Shown here piece after piece: positions 14,742 through 23,224 of a stretch of DNA of 36,681 nt. The position numbers and the translations under genes are program-made. Numbering within the stretch: the stretch's first letter is position 1; each line of letters opens with the position of its first letter. Below the pieces are notes generated by a model. The model ran no database searches. It saw nothing but the letters and a program-made list of their open reading frames with translations, and was not told where the DNA came from. This DNA comes from CAYLXC01 sp964387865 (GTDB lineage Bacteria; Patescibacteriota; Microgenomatia; Daviesbacterales; UBA10151): positions 1 to 36,681 of the forward strand of contig CAYLXC010000008.1 in assembly GCA_964387865.1 (NCBI GenBank), read 5' to 3'.

Positions 14742-15563
14742 ATGAGGTGGAGGAAAGTTAAAAGAAGTAAAGAGATTTTTGGGATCAGTTTTTTAAAAAT
14801 AATCCTTGTATTTCTCGTAATATTTGTTGTTGTCTCCATATATTTACTCTTCCGCGCAAATATTCTTATCATTCGATCAATTGATGTATCCACAGAAAAA
14901 GTGGAATGTGTGGATGGTGAACAAGTAAAAGCCGCCTCCAAGCTTTTAGGAAAAAATTTCTTTTTTATAAATTCCAAAAAAATTGAGGATGATCTTAAGA
15001 AAAATTATATTTGTATTAAATCAGTTACAATTTCAAAATTTTTTCCAAACAAAATTAAACTTGATATTTTTGGAAGAGAGCCTGCTGCAATTTTGGTGGT
15101 TTTGAGAAATGAAGAGGCTTCAGAATCTTCGGAATTAGAAGAATTTAGTAAATTAGAATCTACAATGAGCGCAGAAGCAGACGAAAGTTTTTTGATTGAT
15201 AATGAGGGAATCTTGTATTCAAAAAATATTGAACAAGTATTTGCTCCAAAAGTTTATGTTAGTGGTTTAAATTTGACCTTGGGAGAAAAAATTGAAAAGA
15301 ATTTGATTAGAAATTTATTAAAAATTTTGGAGAAATTAAAGATTTTTGGGCTAAATTTGACTGAGTCTAAAATCTATTCAGAAAATATTCTTTTGATAAA
15401 TTCCGTGCCAAAAATAATACTTGTGTTGGAAGATAAAATTGATACTCAAATTGCATCTTTACAACTAATTATGAATGAAGCTAAAATAAATGAGGAGAAT
15501 TTAGAGTTTATCGACCTGCGATTTGATAAACCAATTATAAGGTTTGCCCCGAAAAAGAAGTAG
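14742..15563 (+). CDS. ftsQ: Cell division protein FtsQ/DivIB-like
   Basis: 273 residues: basic N-terminus (MRWRKVKRSKE), one membrane helix (about residues 16-40), a POTRA domain (IRSIDVSTEKVECVDGEQ...SVTISKFFPNKIKLDIFGREP) and a beta-rich C-terminal domain. This is the layout of FtsQ/DivIB, which recruits FtsL and regulates septal synthesis from the outer side of the membrane. A Glu/Ser-rich stretch (about residues 124-145, ASESSELEEFSKLESTMSAE) is unusual for the family and may be a flexible acidic loop. Lies between murG and ftsA as in most dcw clusters. Confidence 0.88.
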   Translation: MRWRKVKRSKEIFGISFLKIILVFLVIFVVVSIYLLFRANILIIRSIDVSTEKVECVDGEQVKAASKLLGKNFFFINSKKIEDDLKKNYICIKSVTISKFFPNKIKLDIFGREPAAILVVLRNEEASESSELEEFSKLESTMSAEADESFLIDNEGILYSKNIEQVFAPKVYVSGLNLTLGEKIEKNLIRNLLKILEKLKIFGLNLTESKIYSENILLINSVPKIILVLEDKIDTQIASLQLIMNEAKINEENLEFIDLRFDKPIIRFAPKKK

Positions 15564-15566
15564 CTT

Positions 15567-16880
15567 ATGGCTAAAGACAAAGTAATTTGCGCAATAGACG
15601 TCGGTTCATCAAAAATTGCAACACTTATTGCATCGATTGATGAATCCGCCTCTTCCGGAGGGAAAATAAATCTTATTGGTGTTTCCTCAACAGCTTCGAA
15701 AGGTGTAAGAAAAAATCAGGTTGTAGATATTGATGAGGCAGTCAGAGCAATAACAGAATCTGTTGAATCTGCGGAAAGAATGGCAGGTTATTCAATATCT
15801 GATGCCTTTGTTTCATTAGGCGGGCCGCAAATTGAGAGTGTTAATCAGCATGCAGTAGTTGCAGTTTCCGAGCCTGAAGGTGAGATAAAGATGAGTGATA
15901 TCCAAAGGGTTAATGATGCTGCAAGAGCAATTCCACTACCCTCATCCAGAGAGATTTTACATGTAATCCCGAGAACATTTACAGTTGATGGTCAGGATGG
16001 AATTAAGGACCCGATTGGTATGACTGGAGTCAGACTTGAAACAGAAACTCATATTATAACTGGTGCTACAACTTCTATGAGGAACTTGGTTAAATGTATT
16101 CAAGAAGTCGGTATAGATGTATCTGAGCTTGTCTTCTCTGGAATAGCCTCATCTTTGGCTGTGTTGACGGATACGGAAAAAGAATTAGGAGTTGTACTTG
16201 TTGATATTGGCGGTGAGACAACAGATGTTGTTATTTTCATAGATGGTTCAGTTTCATATTCCTCTGTTATACCAATTGGTGCACGTCATATCACATCAGA
16301 TATGGCTGTTGGTTTAAGGATTTCTTTGGAATCAGCAGAAAAGATAAAATTATCTTTGGGAAAAATTCAAAAGATACCGGTTTTAGCAGATGATAGAGAA
16401 ATGGAAGAAAAATCAAACTCAAAGGAAAAGAAAAAAGATGAAGAGGTTTTAGATATTAAATCTATAGGAATTGAGGAAGATGTGCAAAAAATATCCAAAA
16501 AAGCGGTTGTTGACGGAATTATAAGACCAAGACTTCATGAAATATTTAAATTTGTGGGTAAGGAGATAAAAAAGAGTGGGTTTGGTACCCAAATCCCATC
16601 GGGACTGGTACTATGCGGAGGCGGAGCACAAACTATTGGAATATTGGAACAGGCAAAATATGTTTTGGGATTTCCCGCAAGGGTTGGCCAAATTGAGGGT
16701 CTTTCCGGTTTAATTGATGAGATTGATTCTCCATCCTTTGCATCGGCTGCAGGTTTAATATTATATGGTGCAACACAAGGAAGAGGAAGTGAATTACATA
16801 TTCCTGTTTTTTCCGGAAGCTTACCCTTTAAGGGAATTGTGCAAAAGGGAATTGCCTTAATAAAATCCATACTCCCATAA
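15567..16880 (+). CDS. ftsA: Cell division protein FtsA
   Basis: Actin-like ATPase that tethers FtsZ to the membrane. 437 residues: the ICAIDVGSSKIATLIA phosphate loop at the start, the SHS2/1C region (DAFVSLGGPQIESVN), VVLVDIGGETTDVVIF (phosphate 2), VLCGGGAQTIGI (adenosine) and a C-terminal amphipathic helix (FKGIVQKGIALIKSIL) for membrane binding. A Lys/Glu-rich insert (about residues 274-300, EKSNSKEKKKDEE) interrupts domain 2 and probably forms an exposed loop. Three nucleotides after ftsQ, so co-transcribed. Confidence 0.95.
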   Translation: MAKDKVICAIDVGSSKIATLIASIDESASSGGKINLIGVSSTASKGVRKNQVVDIDEAVRAITESVESAERMAGYSISDAFVSLGGPQIESVNQHAVVAVSEPEGEIKMSDIQRVNDAARAIPLPSSREILHVIPRTFTVDGQDGIKDPIGMTGVRLETETHIITGATTSMRNLVKCIQEVGIDVSELVFSGIASSLAVLTDTEKELGVVLVDIGGETTDVVIFIDGSVSYSSVIPIGARHITSDMAVGLRISLESAEKIKLSLGKIQKIPVLADDREMEEKSNSKEKKKDEEVLDIKSIGIEEDVQKISKKAVVDGIIRPRLHEIFKFVGKEIKKSGFGTQIPSGLVLCGGGAQTIGILEQAKYVLGFPARVGQIEGLSGLIDEIDSPSFASAAGLILYGATQGRGSELHIPVFSGSLPFKGIVQKGIALIKSILP

Positions 16881-16923
16881 TTATTTTATGCTGAAATGGG
16901 GGATTGTAACAGCAGAAATTATC

Positions 16924-16932
16924 TGCTAGAAT
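16924..16932 (+). promoter_or_regulatory. Extended -10 promoter for ftsZ
   Basis: TG-C-TAGAAT (extended -10) in the ftsA-ftsZ gap, 18 nt before the ATG at 16951, predicting a leader of roughly 11 nt. Same TGnTAGAAT form as before tRNA-Val and ileS. Confidence 0.5.
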
Positions 16933-16950
16933 CGCCTCAAATTCATATTT

Positions 16951-18105
16951 ATGCTGATTAAACCTGATGTCCAGAGGTTTGCAAAAATAAAGGTAATGGG
17001 ACTAGGCGGAGGTGGTTCTAATTCATTAAACTCCATGATCTCTTTACAACAGATTCAGGGGGTTGAATTTGTGGCTGTTAATACGGATGCTCAAGCCCTT
17101 CTTAGTAATCAATCCCCTACAAAGGTACAAATTGGTGAAACATTAACTCGCGGTTTAGGTTCAGGAGGAGATCCTGAGATAGGAAGACAGGCTGCTGAGG
17201 AATCTACACAAAAGCTTGAAGATGTTTTGGCGGATGCAGACATGGTTTTTCTAACAGCAGGGATGGGAGGAGGGACCGGAACAGGTTCAATTCCAATTGT
17301 TGCGCAAATTGCCAAAAATGTTGGTGCTCTAACTGTTGCAGTTGTTACCAAACCTTTTTCTTTTGAGGGGACAAGACGTATGGTTGTCGCAGAGGAAGGG
17401 ATTGATAAATTAAGAGATAAAGTAGATGCGTTAATTATTATCCCAAATCAAAGGCTTCTGGAAACAATTGAGAAAAATATGACTTTACAAGAAGCTTTCA
17501 GGCTTGCTGATTCAGTTTTGGGGCAGGGTGTACAGGGAATTTCTGATTTAATCACTATGCCCGGGCTAATCAATGTTGATTTTGCTGATGTTAAGGCAAT
17601 TATGGTTAATGCGGGATCTGCTTTGATGGGTATTGGGGTGGCTGGTGGGGAAAATAGAGCAGCCGCTGCTGCCAGAATGGCAATTGCCTCACCTCTCTTG
17701 GAGGTTTCTATAGAGGGAGCAAAAGGAGTTCTGTTTAATATTGTGGGCGGATCTGATCTTTCTATGACAGAAGTTAATGAGGCTGCACAAATTATCGCAC
17801 AGGCTGCAGATCCTGACGCAAATATTATATTTGGTGCAATTATTAAGGAAGACCAGTTAGATCAGGTTAAAATTTCAGTAATTGCTACAGGTTTTGATGA
17901 ATCAAGAAGAAGGTTAAGAGAATACATTGGTACAGGTATTGGTTCTGCATCTCTGCAGCAGCAGCCTGCTTCATGGTCAGATGTTCAGGAAGAAACGCCT
18001 GCGCAACAGGCGACTTCTGAGGGAGGTGAAATTCCTGTAGACAAACCTAAAGAAGAAGAACAGGAAGACCTAGAAATTCCAGCATTTCTAAGAAGCAATA
18101 GATAA
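16951..18105 (+). CDS. ftsZ: Cell division GTPase FtsZ
   Basis: Tubulin-like GTPase forming the Z ring. 384 residues: KVMGLGGGGSNSLNSMI, VNTDAQAL, the tubulin signature GGGTGTGS (residues 106-113), the T7 loop LINVDFADVKAIM with its catalytic Asp, and a C-terminal tail ending EIPAFLRSNR, which is the conserved peptide that binds FtsA. The linker between core and tail is short, Gln/Glu-rich. Last gene of the dcw cluster; it has its own extended -10 upstream. A RAYT transposase element follows immediately. Confidence 0.97.
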   Translation: MLIKPDVQRFAKIKVMGLGGGGSNSLNSMISLQQIQGVEFVAVNTDAQALLSNQSPTKVQIGETLTRGLGSGGDPEIGRQAAEESTQKLEDVLADADMVFLTAGMGGGTGTGSIPIVAQIAKNVGALTVAVVTKPFSFEGTRRMVVAEEGIDKLRDKVDALIIIPNQRLLETIEKNMTLQEAFRLADSVLGQGVQGISDLITMPGLINVDFADVKAIMVNAGSALMGIGVAGGENRAAAAARMAIASPLLEVSIEGAKGVLFNIVGGSDLSMTEVNEAAQIIAQAADPDANIIFGAIIKEDQLDQVKISVIATGFDESRRRLREYIGTGIGSASLQQQPASWSDVQEETPAQQATSEGGEIPVDKPKEEEQEDLEIPAFLRSNR

Positions 18106-18164
18106 AATGTTGAAAGATAGAATTGAATTAGAAAGTGATGAAAGTAGGTCAAAAAGGTGGATTT

Positions 18165-18197
18165 GACCCACACCAGGTGTGTGTTAAGTAGACACAT
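18165..18197 (-). repeat. Left inverted REP-like repeat of RAYT element
   Basis: Contains CCACACCAGGTGTGTG followed by TTAAGTAGACACAT. Reverse complement closely matches the solo copy at 2911-2940. Confidence 0.8.
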
Positions 18198-18204
18198 CAG
18201 GGTT

Positions 18205-18879
18205 TTATTCAAATAATAGGTGCTTAATCTTAGCTAATTCTCTTTGATAGCTGATCTGATCTTCTGTGAATTTGATCAGTTCGACTCTTGATTTAAAAGA
18301 GTTAAGAATTTCCTCTGTATTTATCAGACCAGAGTAATTTTTATCTAAATATAAAGGAAATGATGACCATGGATATACTTTTAATTGTTCAATATTTTTA
18401 ACCATGTATGAAGTAATAGGATTGAGATGTATGTAACGTGCAACATGTACTAGCTGTTCATCTGTTAATATTCGGACAGCCTTAAACATGGATTGGAATA
18501 AGGATCCAGTCCTTTCTGTTTTGGCATTTATATATTTTGCATAACTATTTTGAAATTTTCTCATAAAAGTAGTTATGCCATTATCTTTGATCTCTTTAAT
18601 TAAAAAATGTATATGGTTTGGCATTAAGCAAAATGCCAGAATATCGACTAATTTTTGATTTTCCTTAATTAAGTTCTCCCAGACTTTATTTTTTAAAAGA
18701 ATGGGTAAACGGTTAAAGTGTGAGAAACGTATTGGTGGATTCAAATGATTATAGTAATTTGTTAAATCTAATGCTCTTTGAAAGTCCTTACTTGTAAGAA
18801 ATATTGGTTGCCGGGCAATGCTTCTGTTAAAGACATGGTAAACTTCTCCAGTCACTAAGGGCGTTACGCGATAAGGCAT
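18205..18879 (-). CDS. REP-associated tyrosine transposase (RAYT, Y1_Tnp family)
   Basis: Single-strand DNA transposase of the HUH/Y1 type that acts on palindromic hairpins. From the ATG at 18879 it has 224 residues: PLVTGEVYHVFNRSI at the start, the HUH motif MPNHIHFLI (His89-Ile-His91), the nucleophile helix FQNSYAKYINAK (Tyr113 or Tyr116), then GSLFQSMFKAV and ARYIHLNPI, all typical of RAYTs. A longer frame starts at a TTG (18897); the ATG is preferred because TTGACA, a 17-bp spacer and TATTGT end 6 nt before it. Reads convergent with ftsZ. Confidence 0.9.
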   Translation of the reverse strand: MPYRVTPLVTGEVYHVFNRSIARQPIFLTSKDFQRALDLTNYYNHLNPPIRFSHFNRLPILLKNKVWENLIKENQKLVDILAFCLMPNHIHFLIKEIKDNGITTFMRKFQNSYAKYINAKTERTGSLFQSMFKAVRILTDEQLVHVARYIHLNPITSYMVKNIEQLKVYPWSSFPLYLDKNYSGLINTEEILNSFKSRVELIKFTEDQISYQRELAKIKHLLFE

Positions 18880-18885
18880 AAAAAT

Positions 18886-18914
18886 ACAATACCTCAAGAA
18901 TCCTTATGTGTCAA
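18886..18914 (-). promoter_or_regulatory. RAYT promoter, leaderless type, -35 in the right REP repeat
   Basis: TTGACA (18909-18914), 17-bp spacer, TATTGT (18886-18891), then 6 nt to the ATG. The perfect -35 is formed by the repeat's own conserved GTCAA segment. Confidence 0.65.
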
Positions 18915-18938
18915 GCTACGACACACCTGGTGTGAATA
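18906..18938 (+). repeat. Right inverted REP-like repeat of RAYT element
   Basis: ATGTGTCAAGCTACGA followed by CACACCTGGTGTG (18922-18934). Shares CTACGACACACCTGGTGTG with the solo copy at 2.9 kb. Confidence 0.8.
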
Positions 18939-18969
18939 ATGAATAACGCTAGTAAGAAAGGGTGAATTT

Positions 18970-18978
18970 TGTTAGAAT
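18970..18978 (+). promoter_or_regulatory. Extended -10 promoter for ileS
   Basis: TG-T-TAGAAT ending 9 nt before the ATG at 18988, with no SD. Predicts a leader of 0-3 nt. Confidence 0.5.
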
Positions 18979-18987
18979 TGACCCCAT

Positions 18988-21789
18988 ATGCAAAAGTTTA
19001 AGAGTGTTTCTTCACAAGTTAATTTTTTTGAACTTGAAGAAGAAATATTAAAGTTTTGGAAAGAAAATAAAATATTTGAAAAATCATTGGAAAAAGATGC
19101 ACCTAACGGGAATTGGACTTTTTTAGATGGTCCACCTTTTGTTACAGGTACACCTCATTACGGAACTTTACTTTCTTCCATCCCCAAAGATTTATATGGC
19201 AGATTTTGGACAATGAAAGGGTATAGGGTTAGAAGAGTTTGGGGCTGGGATGGACATGGGTTACCTATTGAAAATAAGGTCGAGATTGAACTGAAGATAA
19301 AAAGAAAGAGAGATATTGAAGAAAAAATTGGAGTTAAGAAATTTATTGTGGAGTGCTTAAGATATGTTAATGAAGTATCTTCTGAATGGGAATGGTATAT
19401 AGATCATATAGGAAGATGGGTAGATTTCAAAAATGCTTATAAAACATGGGATCTTCCTTATATGGAAACAGTTATGTGGGTTTTTAAGCAAATTTATGAT
19501 AAAGGATTAATATATAAAGGCTTAAGAGTATCTTTGTATTGTCCGCATTGTTCAACTCCAATTTCAAATTTTGAAGTCGCAATGGATTCTGATAATTATA
19601 AGGATGTTGTTGAACCCACCGCAGTTTACAAATACCAACTTAAAAATGAAAAAAATACATTCATGCTGGCTTGGTCAACAACTCCATGGAATAAGCTTGT
19701 TACACCTGCTTTGGCAGTAAATCCAAAATTAACTTATGTGAAAGTTTCGCAAGGAGATGAAAATTATATCCTGGCAAAATCCGCTATTAAAATCCTTAAG
19801 AGTGATTACAAGAAAATATCTGAATTTAGAGGAAAGGAATTAATTGGCAAGGAATTTATTCCTCACTACACTTTTTACAAAATTGATCCGGATAAAAAAG
19901 CATTTATTGTAATTGGTGGAGATTTTGTTTCGGCGGAAGAAGGGACAGGAATTGTAACCTTAGCAGTTTACGGGGAAGAAGATTTGGCTGCGATGCAGAA
20001 AGAAAATATTCAGCTTGTAATGCACTTGGATGATGAAGGGGTAATAGAAGATTTTGTTCCTAAATTTGCAGGATTAAATTATCTGGATGCAAATAATAAA
20101 GTTATAATTGATTTAGAAGATAGAGGACTCATATATAGAGTTGATGATTATACTCATACTGTTCCGCACTGCTGGAGGTGTGGAACAAGACTTTTTTACG
20201 CTCCCAAAGACGCTTGGTTTGTGGATGTTCAGACTTTAAAGCCCAGATTATTTAAAAATAACAAGAGTATAAATTGGTTTCCTAAACATTTTAAATATGG
20301 ACGTTTCGCAAAAAGCATGGAGGCTGCACCTGATTGGAATATTTCAAGAAATAGGTACTGGGGTTCTCCTGTACCTGTTTGGGAATGTATTTGTGGAGAA
20401 AGATTTGTTCCGGGTTCCATTAAAGAATTGGAAGAGGCATCTGGTGCAAAAATCACTAATCTGCATAAACCGGAAATAGATAAGGTTGAAGTTAAATGTA
20501 AGAAATGCGACAGGCAAGTTAAAAGAGTTCCTGAGGTTTTGGATTCTTGGATTGAGGCAGGATCTGCTTCTTTTGCAGAAAGACATTTCCCGTTTGAAAA
20601 GAATTTAAAGCTTGAAGATTTTTTTCCTCCTGATTTTATTGCTGAATATACAGGGCAAATTAGAGCATGGTTTTATGTAATTCATGTTATTACAACGGCT
20701 TTATATGATAGTCCCGGTTTCAAGAATGTTTTAGTTGAAGGGGTTCTTTTGGGAACCGACGGAAGGAAGATGAGTAAAAATTATGGTAATTTTCCTGATC
20801 CCAGAATGGTTTTGGAAAAGTATGGAGGAGATTCTTTAAGACTATATTTTATTAGTTCACCTTTAATGAGGGGTGAGGATATGAATTTTTCTGAAGAAGG
20901 AGTAGCAGAGGCTTACAGATTCTTGCTCATTTTTTGGAATAGTTATAAATTCTTTATCGATTATGCCAATTTAGGGGAATTTAGTCTCGCAAGGTCCAAC
21001 CTTTCGATCTTAGACAAGTGGATCTTGGCTAAACTAACAGAGCTCACTGCGAAATTGCATAATGGGTTTGATAAATATGAATGTGTAACAGATGTGCAGC
21101 TAATCAAGGATTTTGTGGTAAATGACTTTTCAACATGGTATATAAGAAGATCAAGAAATAGGGTAGGTCCCGAAGCTGATAAAGCGGATAAAAGCGTTTG
21201 TTTAACAGTGATGTATGAAGTTTTAGTAACTTTGACTAAGCTATTGGCACCATTTATTCCTTTCGTTACAGAAGAAATGTTTAAAAATTTGACTGATGAG
21301 GTATCTGTTCATCTTGAAAACTTCCCGGGGCCAGATAAAACATTGTTAGATGACAGATTAACAAAAGATATGGTTATTGTAAGAAAGCTTGCAGAAGCGG
21401 GACATGCAAAGAGAAAAGAAGCTGGGATAAAATTAAGACAACCTTTACAATCAGCTACATATGAGTGGGGAGAAAAATTAGATGAAGGACTGGAGCAAAT
21501 TTTTGCTGAAGAATTAAATGTAAAGTCTATTGCATACAAAAAATACTCAAGTAAAAGTCCGAAAATTACATTGGATACAAAAATTACTCCAAAACTTAAA
21601 GAGGAAGGAGATGCAAGAGAATTAATCAGACAAGTTCAGCAACTTAGGAAGGAACAAAACTTAACAATGGCAGATAAAACTAAAATTGAAGTTCCCTTTT
21701 GGCCTGATAGCTTTGAGGCTCAAATACTTAAAAGTACTGCTTCAATATCTATTGAAAAAGGAGCCGAATTTAAAGTAACTAAAGTCTGA
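18988..21789 (+). CDS. ileS: Isoleucyl-tRNA synthetase, eukaryote-like type
   Basis: Charges tRNA-Ile; class Ia, with an editing domain. 933 residues. DGPPFVTGTPHYGTLLSS contains the HIGH-equivalent (HYGT, residues 57-60), DGRKMSKNYGNFPDP the KMSKS-equivalent (K594-MSKN). The wording of these motifs, plus DSWIEAGSASFAERHFPFE, follows the type 2 (eukaryotic/mupirocin-insensitive) branch rather than the usual bacterial type 1. CWRCGTR and CICGERF/CKKCDR cysteine pairs are present, but the C-terminal zinc finger of type 1 enzymes is not. Shorter than the usual ~1,030 residues of type 2. Overlaps the downstream SEDS gene (TGATG). Confidence 0.95.
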   Translation: MQKFKSVSSQVNFFELEEEILKFWKENKIFEKSLEKDAPNGNWTFLDGPPFVTGTPHYGTLLSSIPKDLYGRFWTMKGYRVRRVWGWDGHGLPIENKVEIELKIKRKRDIEEKIGVKKFIVECLRYVNEVSSEWEWYIDHIGRWVDFKNAYKTWDLPYMETVMWVFKQIYDKGLIYKGLRVSLYCPHCSTPISNFEVAMDSDNYKDVVEPTAVYKYQLKNEKNTFMLAWSTTPWNKLVTPALAVNPKLTYVKVSQGDENYILAKSAIKILKSDYKKISEFRGKELIGKEFIPHYTFYKIDPDKKAFIVIGGDFVSAEEGTGIVTLAVYGEEDLAAMQKENIQLVMHLDDEGVIEDFVPKFAGLNYLDANNKVIIDLEDRGLIYRVDDYTHTVPHCWRCGTRLFYAPKDAWFVDVQTLKPRLFKNNKSINWFPKHFKYGRFAKSMEAAPDWNISRNRYWGSPVPVWECICGERFVPGSIKELEEASGAKITNLHKPEIDKVEVKCKKCDRQVKRVPEVLDSWIEAGSASFAERHFPFEKNLKLEDFFPPDFIAEYTGQIRAWFYVIHVITTALYDSPGFKNVLVEGVLLGTDGRKMSKNYGNFPDPRMVLEKYGGDSLRLYFISSPLMRGEDMNFSEEGVAEAYRFLLIFWNSYKFFIDYANLGEFSLARSNLSILDKWILAKLTELTAKLHNGFDKYECVTDVQLIKDFVVNDFSTWYIRRSRNRVGPEADKADKSVCLTVMYEVLVTLTKLLAPFIPFVTEEMFKNLTDEVSVHLENFPGPDKTLLDDRLTKDMVIVRKLAEAGHAKRKEAGIKLRQPLQSATYEWGEKLDEGLEQIFAEELNVKSIAYKKYSSKSPKITLDTKITPKLKEEGDARELIRQVQQLRKEQNLTMADKTKIEVPFWPDSFEAQILKSTASISIEKGAEFKVTKV

Positions 21790-22856
21790 TGCTTACTTTT
21801 TTTAGTAAAATCAACTGGCCAATTTTCCTATCTGGTCTGCTTTTAGTTTCTGTTGGAATCTTGGTAATTTATTCATCCTCAAGAGAACTTGCTTTTCAGC
21901 AACTCATTTTTACAATCATTGGAATGATATTTTTTTTGTTTATTTCTCAAATTGATCTTTTTGCGATAAGAAATGTTATAAAACCCCTTTATTTTCTGAC
22001 AATTTTTCTTCTAATAACAGTACTAATATTGGGCATTGAAACAAGAGGAGCTATTAGATGGATACCTTTAGGTTTTTTTAATATTCAGCCTTCGGAATTT
22101 GCAAAACCTGTTTTAATTTTGATGCTAGCCTTATTTTGGAGTAATAATAAAGTTGGATGGAGCAATATTTTCAAAAGTCTAATCCTTATCTTACCATTTG
22201 TCTTGTTGATATTTAGACAACCTGATTTAGGTACATCCTTAACAGCTATTGCTACCGGGATAGGGATTTTATTTGCAGCGCAAATTTCAATTAAAAAGAT
22301 GATTTTTTTAATAATAATTGCTATTTTAGTAGTTCCCGGCAGTTACGTTTTCCTAAGGGAATATCAGAAGGAAAGGATTATTGGCTTTTTAACACCAGGG
22401 GCAGATCCATTAGGAAGAGGTTATAATGTAATTCAGTCAACTATAGCTGTTGGTTCCGGTCAACTTTTAGGTAGAGGATTAGGCAGAGGAACGCAATCAA
22501 GGCTGCAATTCCTTCCTGAATTTAGAACTGACTTTATATACGCATCTATTGCGGAAGAGCTGGGGTTTTTTGGATCTTTGATAATAATTGCAATCTATTT
22601 GTATCTACTTGGTTATTTTTTAAGGGTTGCAACTTTAGTAAGAGATAATTTTAGCTTCCTAGTAATAATTGGGGTGTTTTCAATGATGCTTTTTCAAATT
22701 TTTATAAATATTGGAATGAATGTAGGAATTGTTCCGATAACAGGCATTACACTGCCGCTTATTTCATATGGTGGAAGTTCTCTAATTGCAACTTTTATTT
22801 GTCTGGGATTAGTAGCATCTGTTGCAAAAGATAGGAGAAGAATTGACATAGACTGA
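21789..22856 (+). CDS. Second SEDS-family protein (RodA/FtsW-like)
   Basis: 355 residues, about ten membrane helices. TRGAIRWIPLGFFNIQPSEFAK, FRQPDLGTSL, LPEFRTDFIYASIAEELGFFG (with the catalytic TD aspartate) and PITGITLPLISYGGSSLI identify a glycan-strand polymerase; each of these is quoted only in part below family length. Given a true FtsW in the dcw cluster, this is the candidate RodA for lateral growth, but no MreB/C/D or class B PBP lies beside it, so the assignment is left open. Translationally coupled to ileS by a TGATG overlap. Confidence 0.87.
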   Translation: MLTFFSKINWPIFLSGLLLVSVGILVIYSSSRELAFQQLIFTIIGMIFFLFISQIDLFAIRNVIKPLYFLTIFLLITVLILGIETRGAIRWIPLGFFNIQPSEFAKPVLILMLALFWSNNKVGWSNIFKSLILILPFVLLIFRQPDLGTSLTAIATGIGILFAAQISIKKMIFLIIIAILVVPGSYVFLREYQKERIIGFLTPGADPLGRGYNVIQSTIAVGSGQLLGRGLGRGTQSRLQFLPEFRTDFIYASIAEELGFFGSLIIIAIYLYLLGYFLRVATLVRDNFSFLVIIGVFSMMLFQIFINIGMNVGIVPITGITLPLISYGGSSLIATFICLGLVASVAKDRRRIDID

Positions 22857-22871
22857 TATTGAGGTTAAAAT
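22843..22871 (+). promoter_or_regulatory. rplU promoter, leaderless type
   Basis: TTGACA (22843-22848), 17-bp spacer, TAAAAT (22866-22871), then 7 nt to the ATG at 22879. The -35 is inside the end of the upstream SEDS gene. Confidence 0.7.
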
Positions 22872-22878
22872 CACCTTC

Positions 22879-23184
22879 ATGTTTGATTTTGCAATTTGTG
22901 AAATTTTGGGTAAACAATATAAAGTTATACCAAATAAGCCTCTTCTAGTGGATTGGACAGGTGAGGATGGAAAGAAAATAGAGGCTCAATTGCTTCTTTT
23001 ATCGGAGAGTGGAAAAATCAAGGTGGGAAATCCCTACCTTAAGGATAAGTTGACTTTGGATGTTTTAGGAACTATAAAATCTAAAAAAATTAGAGTGGCA
23101 AAATTTCATGCCAAGGCAAATTACAGGAAAGTTTTGGGATCAAGGACTAAAAAAACACAAGTTATCCATGTCGTGAAAAATTGA
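22879..23184 (+). CDS. rplU: 50S ribosomal protein L21
   Basis: 101 residues in the L21 beta-barrel pattern: FAICEILGKQYKVIPNKPLLVD at the start (the usual 'A-I/V-x-x-GGKQY-V' block, with LGKQYKV), KVGNPYL in the middle, and the C-terminal basic block KFHAKANYRKVLGSRTKKTQ that contacts 23S rRNA. Next to rpmA as in most bacteria. Preceded by a near-consensus promoter and no SD. Confidence 0.95.
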   Translation: MFDFAICEILGKQYKVIPNKPLLVDWTGEDGKKIEAQLLLLSESGKIKVGNPYLKDKLTLDVLGTIKSKKIRVAKFHAKANYRKVLGSRTKKTQVIHVVKN

Positions 23185-23188
23185 TGTA

Positions 23189-23217
23189 TTGATTTTACTT
23201 TTCACAGAGACTATACT
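23189..23217 (+). promoter_or_regulatory. rpmA promoter, leaderless type
   Basis: TTGATT (23189-23194), 17-bp spacer, TATACT (23212-23217), then 7 nt to the ATG at 23225. Same geometry as rplU. Confidence 0.65.
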
Positions 23218-23224
23218 GCTTTTC

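Larger units (their letters stand above)
18165..18938 (-). mobile_element. Single-gene RAYT/IS200-like element bounded by REP palindromes
   Basis: A Y1 transposase gene lies between two inverted copies of a palindrome: CACACC-A-GGTGTG at 18169-18181 and CACACC-T-GGTGTG at 18922-18934. In both, the inner flank leads to GACACAT (18191-18197 on plus; reverse complement at right). A third copy stands alone at 2911-2940. The arrangement matches REP-associated tyrosine transposase units; a GTAG tetranucleotide, typical next to such palindromes, is present at the left and in the solo copy. It sits between ftsZ and ileS without breaking a gene. Exact ends are uncertain. Confidence 0.8.

Noticed and set aside
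23189..23224. 12-residue extension of L27
   Set aside because: These bases are the -35, spacer and -10 of the rpmA promoter; L27 starts at MAHK.
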